DNA of 64,000 bases, taken from Congeria kusceri. Lineage: Eukaryota; Mollusca; Bivalvia; Myida; Dreissenidae. The stretch spans positions 60,001 through 124,000 of the forward strand of contig JAPFQT010000361.1 in NCBI GenBank assembly GCA_027627225.1. The letters run 5' to 3'. The position numbers and the translations under genes were made by a program. Numbering within the stretch: position 1 is the first letter of the stretch; the number at the start of each line of letters is the position of its first letter. The notes beneath the pieces are model-generated. The model did not search any database. It was given only the letters and a program-made list of their open reading frames with translations, and was not told the origin of the DNA. Shown piece by piece: positions 1-11,780 of the stretch.

Positions 1-129
1 TAGTGTCACATTTCCAGCATTATGTCGAAATGTAGTGCCTACTGTGTTCGTTTCTTGCTTCTACATTTCTGTTTCTGTCTCCACACATTGGGATGCATTA
101 GACATTGTTCTTAGCGGTCCGTCGGGTTG

Positions 130-930
130 TACGAACGTACGTACGCACGTCCTGAAATTGTATGGATTCAACTCCTCTTTTACTGCTGGCGGATTTCGCT
201 CAAACTTTCACATCTTTAGAACCTTAGTGTGTGGGTGATCGTGAGAGATGGAATGTTTGCTGAGACTACATTTGGTAGAATTATGGCCCTTTGTCATTAT
301 TTCCACTATAGAATATACAAAATATGAACTCCTCTTACAGAGCTGGGCGGATTTAACTGAAACGTTCACAGCTGGAGAACCTTAATGTGTAGGTGATCGT
401 AAAAGACAAAATTTAGGCTGCGTCCAATTTTGGCAGGTTTATTGCTATTTTTACTACTATAGTTCTTCTTGAAATTTTTTGGACTCAACACTTTTTGAAG
501 TGCTAGGCTGATTTTGCTTCAATGTTTAAAGCTGAGGAACCAGTATGTGTAGATGATCTAAAAGGAATGAATTTTGGAAGATATATGGCTTTTGGCCATT
601 TTTCTACTATCGAATATAGACATGAACTTTTCTTTAACAGTTTGATAAACTTTGTTCAAACTTTTACAACAAAGGGCATTAATGTGTGGGTTAGCATACA
701 TGAAGGCATTTCGGCAGCGACTAATGTTGGCAGAATTATGGCCCTTTTCCACTTTTCCACCATAGAATATATACTTATCGATATTTTGTGGATTCAGCCT
801 CTCTTGAAATGCTTGGCGGATGGCGTTAAAACTGTCAAAACTGAAGGACATTAATGTCTAGGCGATCGCAAAGGAAGAAATTTCAGCTGCGACCAATTTC
901 TGTAGAAGTATTACCCGTTGTCATTGTTCT
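130..930 (+). repeat. Five degenerate ~150-170 bp monomers at the head of each array unit
   Basis: Within unit 1 the phrase GGCCCTTTGTCATT..CCACTATAGAATAT, or a variant of it, recurs near 285, 435, 585, 738 and 908, so the spacing is about 150-170 bp. Each monomer also carries a variant of GGCGGATTT..TCAAACTTTCACA and of AACCTTAATGTGTAGGTGATCG. The same five-monomer block opens the other array units and occurs at about 20280-21080 and, inverted, at about 28070-28880. Monomers within one unit are far more diverged than homologous monomers between units. The block therefore predates amplification of the long unit. Confidence 0.85.
139..154. repeat. Alternating purine-pyrimidine ACGTACGTACG tract at each unit head
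   Basis: An (ACGT)n-like tract occurs at the same place in every unit (about 139, 2653, 5748, 8805, 11896 and 15952) and in both palindrome arms (about 20249 and 28890). Alternating CG/TA steps are self-complementary and prone to cruciform or left-handed DNA. Its conservation in all copies could reflect homogenisation alone. Confidence 0.7.
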
Positions 931-1558
931 ACTATGAAATAATTATTTAAAAAATACTTTTTGTGGCTCGAATTAGTGTTGGCGACAAGTCCTTTGTCTG
1001 TTTCCAGACATATGTGGTGGGGGCATCCGTGTCTGTGACACATCTAGTTGATACTGTACTGTTGAGTGTACCATATTTTAAGAAATATGTCGATTAGCGT
1101 GCTGAGTGTTCGCTTACAGCTTGTAGAAATAAACATTACAAATTGAAATGCATAATTTAGGGTCTACAGTGCGTTTTATGACCTACATCTGTTCTTGGTC
1201 TATATGTTATTAAGCAAGTTTGGGTCTCACTTGCCTGTTTTATATTGGCAATTGCATATTTTAAGGCGGTTTACAAATATGAGTGATATATTTGTAACTA
1301 AAAAAGCGCATATTTGTCAGTTGTTTTTACATGCGTAATGACGTTTTCTATTTTATTAAATATATGATATTTTCTGAAGCATAAAGATATTCTTTATTAA
1401 GTAATAAAGGTATTAAATTTGGTTGCATTTCAAGCATTAAGTTACATGCGTTTGTTTCTTTTGGAAGTATGTTGAGATGTTTGTGCATGCATGTGAGGCA
1501 AATACAAATGTTATTTTATTTATTTTCACAAATAATTTTAATTCCATATGCTAATATT

Positions 1559-1619
1559 ACGCATAAGCTGATAAAGATAGAAATCGAATCCATAGTATGA
1601 ATAACAACCTTACAATTAA
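1559..1619 (-). repeat. Inverted micro-segment inside array unit 1
   Basis: Bases 1559-1619 are the reverse complement of the segment found in direct orientation at about 4181-4242 in unit 2 and at the corresponding place in units 3-6 (core TTTATCAGCTTATGCG, read here as CGCATAAGCTGATAAA). About 620 bp present in the other units is gone, and this short inverted remnant bridges the two edges. Deletion with a retained inverted fragment fits template switching or a two-break repair event. It marks unit 1 as a distinct derivative. Confidence 0.85.
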
Positions 1620-2539
1620 TGATTAGTGTCATTGTTGGAATTATCCCCACCCAAGAAATAACTAACAAAGCACGGTGTGAATTTAAATTAGTGCATAACT
1701 TAAGGAAAAGAAGGATCATGTTTGTTGTATATGTAATACGTTCCCGAAATACGTATACGTCCTACATTTGTTTTCTACAAATACATTCCATTTGGTTATT
1801 AGTAATAATCGAATAAGCATGAAAACGTGTGTGTCACTATGTAATGTTTATACTATCAATACTATTGTGACAAAATTAGTTATTATTGATTGTTAAAATT
1901 ATTTACCTTTATAAACGTTACATAATTTAGTCCAACTACAGGTTAACAAAGATTTAATTGTTATGCAAGTGTGTTTTATCAACGCATTTGAGAGGAGTGC
2001 GATATAAAATGCCATAAATACAGTCAGTCAAATTTGAGTGATTATCCATTTATCTCAGATTATTCGATTCTCTAAACTGTGACAACAGGATGGTGCTAAC
2101 GCACTAGAGTTCAACACCCGAGAATTGGGGAGAGTAAAATAAAGAAAGAGTGTTAGTAATAATCGCATTACCAATCATACATGTGTTCTTAAATATATTT
2201 ATGATGCGAGCAATATTATTTAAACAAAACATTCTATTATTTACCGTTCTATATTTGTTCTCCATAAACACATTGATCTGGCTTTATTTCCAGCATTCGG
2301 GTGCTCTCATTGTCTTATTTACAGTATTATGGCGAGTTGCAGAACAAGGCATGTTTTGACAACTGATACAGTTTTATTGATTGCAATTAGCCAGAAATTC
2401 TCCGGGGTAAAGATACCATTATCGTGTCTTTATAGCTCACCTTATTAAGTGCGCTTTTTTCGATTTCAGTCACTGCTACATATAGCTTCTACCTCACTTT
2501 TTGATACTGCATTATTGGTAGTGTCACATTTCCAGCATT

Positions 2540-5500
2540 ATGTCGAAATGTAGTGCCTACTGTGTTCGTTTCTTGCTTCTACCTTTCTGTTTCTGTCCCC
2601 ACACATTGGGAGGCATTAGGCATTGTTCTTAGCGGACCGTCGGGTCGAACGAACGTACGTACGCACGCCCTGAAATTGTATGGATTCAACTCCTCTTTTA
2701 CTGCTGGCGGATTTCGCTCAAACTTTCACATCTTTAGAACCTTTGTGTGTTGGTGATCGTGAGAGATGGAATGTTTGCTGAGACTACATTTGGTAGAATT
2801 ATGGCCCTTTGTCATTATTTCCACTATAGAATATACAAAATATGAACTCCTCTTACAGAGCTGGGCGGATTTAACTGAAACGTTCACAGCTGGAGAACCT
2901 TAATGTGTAGGTGATCGTACAAAACGAAATTTAGGCTGCGTCCAATTATGGCAGGTTTATTGCTATTTTTCAATTTTACTAATGTAGTACTTCTTGAAAT
3001 TTTTTGGACTCAACACTTTTTGAAGTGCTAGGCTGATTTTGCTTGAATGTTTAAAGCTGAGGAACCAGTATGTGTAGATGATCTAAAAGGAATGAATTTT
3101 GGAAGATATATGGCCTTTGGCCATTTTTGTACAATAGAATATTGACATCGAGACTCAACTTCTCTTTAACAGTTTGATAAACGTTGTTCAAACTTTTACA
3201 ACAAAAGGGCCTTAATGTGTGGGTTAGCATACACGAAGGCATTTCGGCAGCGACTTTGGCAGAATTATGACCCTTTTCCACTTTCCACCATAGAATATAT
3301 TCTTATCGATATTTTGTGGACTCAGCCTCTCTTAAAATGCTTGGCCGATGGCGTTCAAACTTTAAAAGCTGAAGGACATTAATGTTTAGGCGATCGCAAA
3401 GGAAGAAATTTCAGCTGCGACCAATTTCTGTAGAAGTATTACCCATTGTCATTTTTCTACTATAAAATAATTATTTAAAAAATATTTTTTGAGGCAAGAA
3501 TTAGTGTTGGCGACAAGTCCTTTGTCTGTTTCTAAACATATGTGGTGGGGGCATCGGTGGCTGTGACACATCTAGTTGATACTGTACTGTTGAGTGAACA
3601 ATATTTTCAGAAATATGTCGATTAGCGTGCTGAGTGTTTGCTTACAGCTTGTAGAAATAAACATTACAAATTGAAATGCATAATTTAGGGTCTACAGTGC
3701 GTTTTATGACCTACATCTGTTCTTGTTCTATATGTTATTAAGCAAGTTTGGGTCTCACTTGCCTGTTTTATATTGGCAATTGCATATTTCAGGGCGGTGT
3801 ACAATTTATGAGTGATATATTTGCAACTAAAAGAGCGCCTATTTGTCAGTTTTTTTTACATGCGTAATGACGTTTTCTATTTTATTAAATATATGATATT
3901 TTCTGAAGCATAAAGTTATTCTTTATTAAATTATAAAGGTATTAAATCTGGTTGCATTTCAAGCATTAATTTATATGCGTTTATTTCTTTTGGAAGATGT
4001 TGAGATGCTAGTGCATGCACGTGAGGAAAATACAAATGTTATTTTATTTATTTTCACAGATAATTTTAATTTCATATGCTAATATTTGTGGTAAACGGCT
4101 AACGGACATAGTAATATTCCGCATTATGTATGCTGATTATTCGATTGTCTTATTCTCTCTGATTTCTCTCCATCGTGGTTTTAATTGTAAGCTTTTTATT
4201 CATACTATGGATTCGATTTCTATCTTTATCAGCTTATGCGTACTTATGGCGAATTTCGTGTGTATGAATATCTTGGCAATTGCACAGGTTTGTAAATGTA
4301 TTTCATGTCTTAAATGCAGTTATTGCATTGGCCATATATTATAACGCAATTGGATAGCGGGGATTAAATCCCTATTGTCTGAATACATAGTATCTTACCA
4401 AGCATATATTAAATGCGTTTTGATATATTAGAAAAATATCCTTACATCTTTAATTTAATAAGTTTCTATGAAGAATGCTATGTATGTTTGTTTCAATAAA
4501 AAAGGACAATGTACTTTGATTTAAAGTACTATCTCTATATATTTAATACTTACCCATGTCATATTGAAGTATATCCAAACAAATGTAAATAATTTGCTTA
4601 CTTATTCGGCACCCACATATTTTAGTGTTTTGATTTTACATATGATCTGAAAGAATAGCGCACATTTATTTTTGGAAAAAATGTGTATATGCATTCGGTT
4701 TGTTTTAAGTGAATGATCAGTGTCATTGTTGGAATTATCCCCACCCAAGAAATAACTAACAAAGCACGGTGTGAATTTAAATTAGTGCATAACTTAAGGA
4801 ACAGAAGGATCATGTTTGTTTTATATGTAATACGTTCCCGAAATGCGTATACGTCCTACATTTGTTCTCTACAAATACATTCCATTTGGTTATTAGTAAC
4901 AATCGAATATGCATGAAAACGTGTGTGTCACTATGTAATGTTTATACTATCAATACTATTGTGACAAAATAGTTATTATTGATTGTTAAAATTATTTACC
5001 TTTATAAACGTTACATAATTTAGTCCAACTACAGGTTAACAAAGATTTAATTGTTATGCAAGTGTGTTTTATCAACGCATTTGAGAGGAGTGCGATATAA
5101 AATGCCATAAATACAGTCAGTCAAATTTGAGTGATTATCCATTTATCTCAGATGATTCGATTGTCTAAACTGTGACAACAGTATGGTGCTAACGCATTAG
5201 AGTTCAACACCCGAGAATTGGGGAGAGTCAAATAAAGAAAGAGTGTTAGTAATAATCGCATTACCAATCATACATGTGTTCTTAAATATATTTATGATGC
5301 GAGCAATATTTTTTAAACAAAACTTTCCATTATTTACCGTTCTATATTTTTTTTCCATAAACACATTGATCTGGCTTTATTTCCAGCATTCGGGTGCTCT
5401 CATTGTTTTATTTACAGTATTATGGCGAGTTGCAGAACTAGGCATGTTTTGACAACTGATTCAGTTTTATTGATTGCAATTAGCCATAAATTCTCCGGGG

Positions 5501-5632
5501 TAAAGATACCATTATCGTGTCTTTATAGCTCACCTTATTAAGTGCGCTTTTTTCGATTTCAGTCACTGCTACATATAGCTTCTACCTCACTTTTTGATAC
5601 TGCATTATTGATAGTATCACATTTCCAGCATT
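2540..5632 (+). repeat. Array unit 2 (short form, type B)
   Basis: This 3093-bp unit shares private differences with unit 4, 6144 bp downstream: a block reading CATCGAGACTCAACTTCTC at about 3147 and about 9290, GAGGCAAGAATTAGTG at about 3490 and 9650, and an open frame of 109 codons at 4015-4344 and 10163-10492. Units 1, 3 and 5 lack the first two. Like units 1, 3 and 4 it has no copy of the 1.1-kb long-form segment: CATTCCATTTGG runs straight into TTATTAGTAA near 4876-4900. Confidence 0.9.
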
Positions 5633-8600
5633 ATGTCGAAATGTAGTGCCTACTGTGTTTGTTTCTTGCTTCTACCTTTCTGTTTCTGTCTCCACACATT
5701 GGGAGGCATTAGACATTGTTCTCAGCGGTCCGTCGGGTCGTACGGACGTACGTACGCACGTCCTGAAATTGTATGGATTCAACTCCTCTTTTACTGCTGG
5801 CGGATTTCGCTCAAACTTTCACATCTTTAGAACCTTTGTGTGTTAGTGATCGTGAGAGATGGAATGTTTGCTGAGACTACATTTGGTAGAATTATGGCCC
5901 TTTGTCATTATTTCCACTATAGAATATACAACATATGAACTCCTCTTACAGAGCTGGACGGATTTAACTGAAACGTTCACAGCTGGAGAACCTTAATGTG
6001 TAGGTGATCGTTCAAAACGAAATTTAGGCTGCGTCCAATTTTGGCAGGTTTATTGCTATTTTTCATTTTTGCTACTATAGTTCTTCTTGAAATTTTTTGG
6101 ACTCAACACTTTTTGAAGTGCTAGGCTGATTTTGCTTCAATGTAGATGATCTAAAAGGAATGAATTTTGGAAGATATATGACCTTTGGCCATTTTTCTAC
6201 TAAAGAATATAGACATGAACTTTTCTTTAACAGTTTGATAAACTTTGTTCAAACTGTTACAACATAGGGCCTTAATGTGTGGGTTAGCATACATGAAGGC
6301 ATTTCGGCAGCGACTAATGTTGGCAGAATTATGGCCCTTTTCCACTTTTCCAACATAGAATATATACTTATCGATATTTTGTGGACTCAGCCTCTCTTGA
6401 AATGCTTGGCGGATGGCGTTAAAACTGTCAAAACTGAAGGACATTAATGTCTAGGCGATCGCAAAGGAAGAAATTTCAGCTGCGACCAATTTCTGTAGAA
6501 GTATTACCCGTGTCATTGTTCTACTATAAAATAATTATTAAAAAAATACTTTTTGTGGCTAGAATGAGTGTTGGCGACAAGTCCTTTGTCTGTTTCCAAA
6601 CATATGTGGTGGGGGCATCGGTGTCTGTGACACATCTAGTTGATACTGTACTGTTGAGTGAACAATATTTTAGAAATATGTCGATTAGCGTGCTGAGTGT
6701 TCGCTTACAGCTTGTAGAAATAAAAATTAAAAATCGAAATGCATAATTAAGGTCTACAGTGCGTTTTATGACCTACATATGTTCTTGTTCTATATGTTAT
6801 TAAGCAGGTTTGGGTCTCACTTGCCTGTTTTATATTGGCAATTGCATATTTCAAGGCGGTGTACAAATATGAGTGATATATTTGTAACTAAAAGAGCGCA
6901 TATTTGTCAGTTTCATTTTACATGCGTAATGACGTTTTCTATTTGATTAAATATATGATATTTTCTGAAGTATAAAGGTATTCTTTATTAAATTATAAAG
7001 GTATTAAATCTGGTTGCATTTCAAGCATTAAGTTACATGCGTTTATTTCTTTTGGAAGTAAGTTGAGATGCTTCTGCATGCATGTGAGGAAAATACAAAT
7101 TTTATTCTATTTATTTTCACAAATAATTTTAATTCCATATGCTAATATTTGTGGTAAACGGCTAACGGACAGAATAATATTCCGCATTATGTATGTTGAT
7201 TATTCGATTGTCTTATTCTCTCTGATTTCTCTCCATCATGTTTTTAATTGTTAGCTTGTTATTCATACTATGGATTTTATTTCTTTCTTTATCAGCTTAT
7301 GCGTACTTATGACGAATTTCGTGTGTATGAATATCTTGGCAATTGCACAGGTTTGTAAATGTATTTCATGTCTTAAATGCAGTTATTGTATTGGCCATAT
7401 ATTATAACGCAATTGGATAGCGGGGATTAAATCCCTATTGTCTGAATACATAGTATCTTACCAAGCATATATTAAATGCGTTTTGATCTATTAGAAAAAT
7501 ATCCTTACACCTTTAATATAAGTAGTTTCTATGAATAATGTTATGTACGTTTGTTTCAATAAAAAAGGACAATGTACTTTGATTTAAAGTACAATCTTTA
7601 TATATTTAATACTTACCCATATCATATTGAAGTATATCCAAACAAATGCAAATAATTTGCTTACTTATTCGGCACCCACATATTTTAAATAGTGTTTTGC
7701 TTTTACATATGGTCTGAAAGAATAGCGCACATTTATTTTTGGAAAAAATGTGTATATGCATTCGGTTTGTTTTAAGTGAATGATCAGTGTCATTGTTGGA
7801 ATTATCCCCACCCAAGAAATAACTAACAAAGCACGGTGTGAATTTAAATTAGTGCATAACTTAAGGAACAGAAGGATCATGTTTGTTGTATATGTAATAC
7901 GTTCCCGAAATGCGTATACGTCCTACATTTGTTCTCTACAAATACATTCCATTTGGTTATTAGTAATAATCGAATAAGCATGAAAACGTGTGTGTCACTA
8001 TGTAATGTTTATACTATCAATACTATTGTGACAAAATTAGATATTTTTGATTGTTAAAATTATTTACCTTTATCAACATTACATAGTTTAGTCCAACTAC
8101 AGGTTATCAAAGATTTAATTGTTATGCAAGTGTGTTTTATCAACGCATTTGAGAGGAGTGCGATATAAAATGCCATAAATACAGTCAGTCAAATTTGAGT
8201 GATTATCCATTTATCTCAGATGATTCGATTCTCTAAACTGTAACAACAGGATGGTGCCAACGCACTAGAGTTCAACACCCGATAATTGGGAAAGTAAAAT
8301 AAAGAAAGAGTGTTAGTAATAATCGCATTACCAATCATACATGTGTTCTTAAATATATTTATGATGCGAGCAATATTATTTAAACAAAACTTTCCATTAT
8401 TTACCGTTCTATATTTGTTCTCCATAAACACATTGATCTGGCTTTATTTCCAGCATTCGGGTGCTCTCATTGTCTTAAGTATTATGGCGAGTTGCAGAAC
8501 TAGGCATGTTTTGACAACTGATACAGTTTTATTGATTGCAATTAGCCATAAATTCTCCGGGGTAAAGATACCATTATAGCTCACCTTATTAAGTGCGCTT

Positions 8601-8683
8601 TTTTCGATTTCAGTCACTGCTACATATAGCTTCTACCTCACTTTTTGATACTGCATTATTGGTAGTGTCACATTTACAGCATT
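5633..8683 (+). repeat. Array unit 3 (short form, type A)
   Basis: This 3051-bp unit matches unit 5, 6148 bp downstream, over the head block. It has private losses: about 30 bp at 6141, where TTTGCTTCAATG joins directly to TAGATGATC, and small deletions near 8477 and 8575. Its version of the 109-codon frame is cut to 63 codons at 7063-7254 by a stop. Short form: there is no 1.1-kb segment at about 7950. Confidence 0.9.
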
Positions 8684-11600
8684 ATGTCGAAATGTAGTGC
8701 CTACTGTGTTCGTTTCTTGCTTCTACCTTTCTGTTTCTGTCCCCACACATTGGGAGGCATTAGGCATTGTTCTTAGCGGTCCGTCGGGTCGTACGAACGT
8801 ACGTACGCACGTCCTGAAATTGTATGGATTCAACTCCTCTTTTACTGCTGGCGGATTTCGCTCAAACTTTCACATCTTTAGAACCTTTGTGTGTTGGTGA
8901 TCGTGAGAGATGGAATGTTTGCTGAGACTACATTTGGTAGAATTATGGCCCTTTGTCATTATTTCCACTATAGAATATACAAAATATGAACTCCTCTTAC
9001 AGAGCTGGGCGGATTTAACTGAATCGTTCACAGCTTGTGAACCTTAATGTGTAGGTGATCGTTCAAAACGAAATTTAGGCTGCGTCCAATTTTGGCAGGT
9101 TTATTGCTATTTTTCAATTTTACTACTGTAGTACTTCTTGAAATTTGTTGGACTCAACACTTTTTGAAGTGCTAGGCTGATTTTGCTTGAATGTTTAAAG
9201 CTGAGGAACCAGTATGTGTAGATGATCTAAAAGGAATGAATTTTGGAAGATATATGGCCTTTGGCCATTTTTGTACAATAGAATATTGACATCGAGACTC
9301 AACTTCTCTTTAACAGTTTGATAAACTTTGTTCAAACTTTTACAACAAAAGGGCCTTAATGTGTGGGTTAGCATACACGAAGGCATTTCGGCAGCGACTA
9401 ATGTTGGAAAAATTATGACCCTTTTCCACTTTCCACCATAGAATATATTCTTATCGATATTTTGTGGACTCAGCCTCTCTTAAAATGCTTGGCGGATGGC
9501 GTTCAAACTTTAAAAGCTGAAGGACATTAATGTTTAGGCGATCGCAAAGGAAGAAATTTCAGCTGCGACCAATTTCTGTAGAAGTATTACCCATTGTCAT
9601 TTTTCTACTATAAAATAATTATTAAAAAAATATTTTTTGAGGCAAGAATTAGTGTTGGCGACAAGTCCTTTGTCTGTTTCTAAACATATGTGGTGGGGGC
9701 ATCGGTGGCTGTGACACATCTAGTTGATACTGTACTGTTGAGTGAACAATATTTTCAGAAATATGTCGATTAGCGTGCTGAGTGTTTGCTTACAGCTTGT
9801 AGAAATAAACATTACAAATTGAAATGCATAATTTAGGGTCTACAGTGCGTTTTATGACCTACATCTGTTCTTGTTCTATATGTTATTAAGCAAGTTTGGG
9901 TCTCACTTGCCTGTTTTATATTGGCAATTGCATATTTCAGGGCGGTGTACAAATATGAGTGATATATTTGTAACTAAAAGAGCGCCTATTTGTCAGTTTT
10001 TTTTACATGCGTAATGACGTTTTCTATTTTATTAAATATATGATATTTTCTGAAGCATAAAGTTATTCTTTATTAAATTATAAAGGTATTAAATCTGGTT
10101 GCATTTCAAGCATTAATTTATATGCGTTTATTTCTTTTGGAAGTAAGTTGAGATGCTAGTGCATGCACGTGAGGAAAATACAAATGTTATTTTATTTATT
10201 TTCACAGATAATTTTAATTTCATATGCTAATATCTGTGGTAAACGGCTAACGGACATAGTAATATTCCGCATTATGTATGCTAATTATTCGATTGTCTTA
10301 TTCTCTCTGATTTCTCTCCATCGTGGTTTTAATTGTAAGCTTTTTATTCATACTATGGATTCGATTTCTATCTTTATCAGCTTATGCGTACTTATGGCGA
10401 ATTTCGTGTGTATGAATATCTTGGCAATTGCACAGGTTTGTAAATGTATTTCATGTCATAAATGCAGTTATTGCATTGGCCATATATTATAACGCAATTG
10501 GATAGCGGGGATTAAATCCCTATTGTCTTAATACATAGTATCTTACCAAGCATATATTAAATGCGTTTTGATATATTAGAAAAATATCCTTACATCTTTA
10601 ATTTAATAAGTTTCTATGAAGAATGCTATGTATGTTTGTTTCAATAAAAAGGGACAATGTACTTTGATTTAAAGTACTATCTCTATATATTTAATACTTA
10701 CCCATGTCATATTGAAGTATATCCAAACAAATGTAAATAATTTGCTTACTTATTCGGCACCCACATATTTTAGTGTTTTGCTTTTACATATGATCTGAAA
10801 GAATAGCGCACATTTATTTTTGGAAAAAATGTGTATATGCATTCGGTTTGTTTTAAGTGAATGATCAGTGTCATTGTTGGAATTATCCCCACCCAAGAAA
10901 TAACTAACAAAGCACGGTGTGAATTTAAATTAGTGCATAACTTAAGGAAAAGAAGGATCATGTTTGTTTTATATGTAATACGTTCCCGAAATGCGTATAC
11001 GTCCTACATTTGTTCTCTACAAATACATTCCATTTGGTTATTAGTAACAATCGAATATGCATGAAAACGTGTGTGTCACTATGTAATATTTATACTATCA
11101 ATACTATTGTGACAAAATAGTTATTATTGATTGTTAAAATTATTTACCTTTATAAACGTTACATAATTTAGTCCAACTACAGGTTAACAAAGATTTATTT
11201 GTTTTGCAAGTGTGTTTTATCAACGCATTTGAGAGGAGTGCGATATAAAATGCCATAAATACAGTCAGTCAAATTTGAGTGATTATCCATTTATCTCAGA
11301 TGATTCGATTCTCTAAACTGTGACAACAGTATGGTGCTAACGCATTAGAGTTCAACACCCGAGAATTGGGGAGAGTCAAATAAAGAAAAAGTGTTAGTAA
11401 TAATCGCATAACCAATCATGCATGTGTTCTTAAATATATTTATGATGCGAGCAATATTATTTAAATAAAACTTTCCATTATTTACCGTTTATTATTTGTT
11501 CTCCATAAACACATTGATCTGGCTTTATTTCCAGCATTCGGGTGCTCTCATTGTCTTATTTACAGTATTATGGCGAGTTGCAGAACTAGGCATGTTTTGA

Positions 11601-11780
11601 CAACTGATACAGTTTTATTGATTGCAATTAGCCATAAATTCTCCGGGGTAAAGATACCTTTATCGTGTCTTTATAGCTCACCTTATTAAGTGCGCTTTTT
11701 TCGATTTCAGTCACTGCTACATATAGCTTCTACCTCACTTTTTGATACTGCATTATTGGTAGTGTCACATTTCCAGCGTT
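8684..11780 (+). repeat. Array unit 4 (short form, type B)
   Basis: This 3097-bp unit is almost a copy of unit 2 at an offset of 6144-6148 bp, including private variants (see unit 2). The 109-codon frame at 10163-10492 differs from its partner at 4015-4344 by only two residues. Together with unit 5 it repeats the unit 2 + unit 3 dimer, which shows that a roughly 6.15-kb block was the most recent unit of amplification. Confidence 0.9.

Larger units (their letters stand above)
1..2539 (+). repeat. Array unit 1 (short form, with deletion and micro-inversion)
   Basis: The anchor is at 22 and the next unit starts at 2540, so this copy is about 575 bp shorter than its neighbours. The missing part lies between the motif CCATATGCTAATATT (ending about 1558) and GATTAGTGTCATTGTTGG (from about 1621). 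In its place is a segment of about 60 bp in reverse orientation. The rest matches units 3 and 5 most closely (for example the block at 600-640). The first 21 bases belong to the tail of a preceding unit outside the window. Confidence 0.9.

Noticed and set aside
35..238. Open frame of 67 codons repeated at the head of every array unit
   Set aside because: It overlaps a second equally conserved frame (for example 5633-5830) and ends variably. Conservation follows unit homogenisation, not protein selection.
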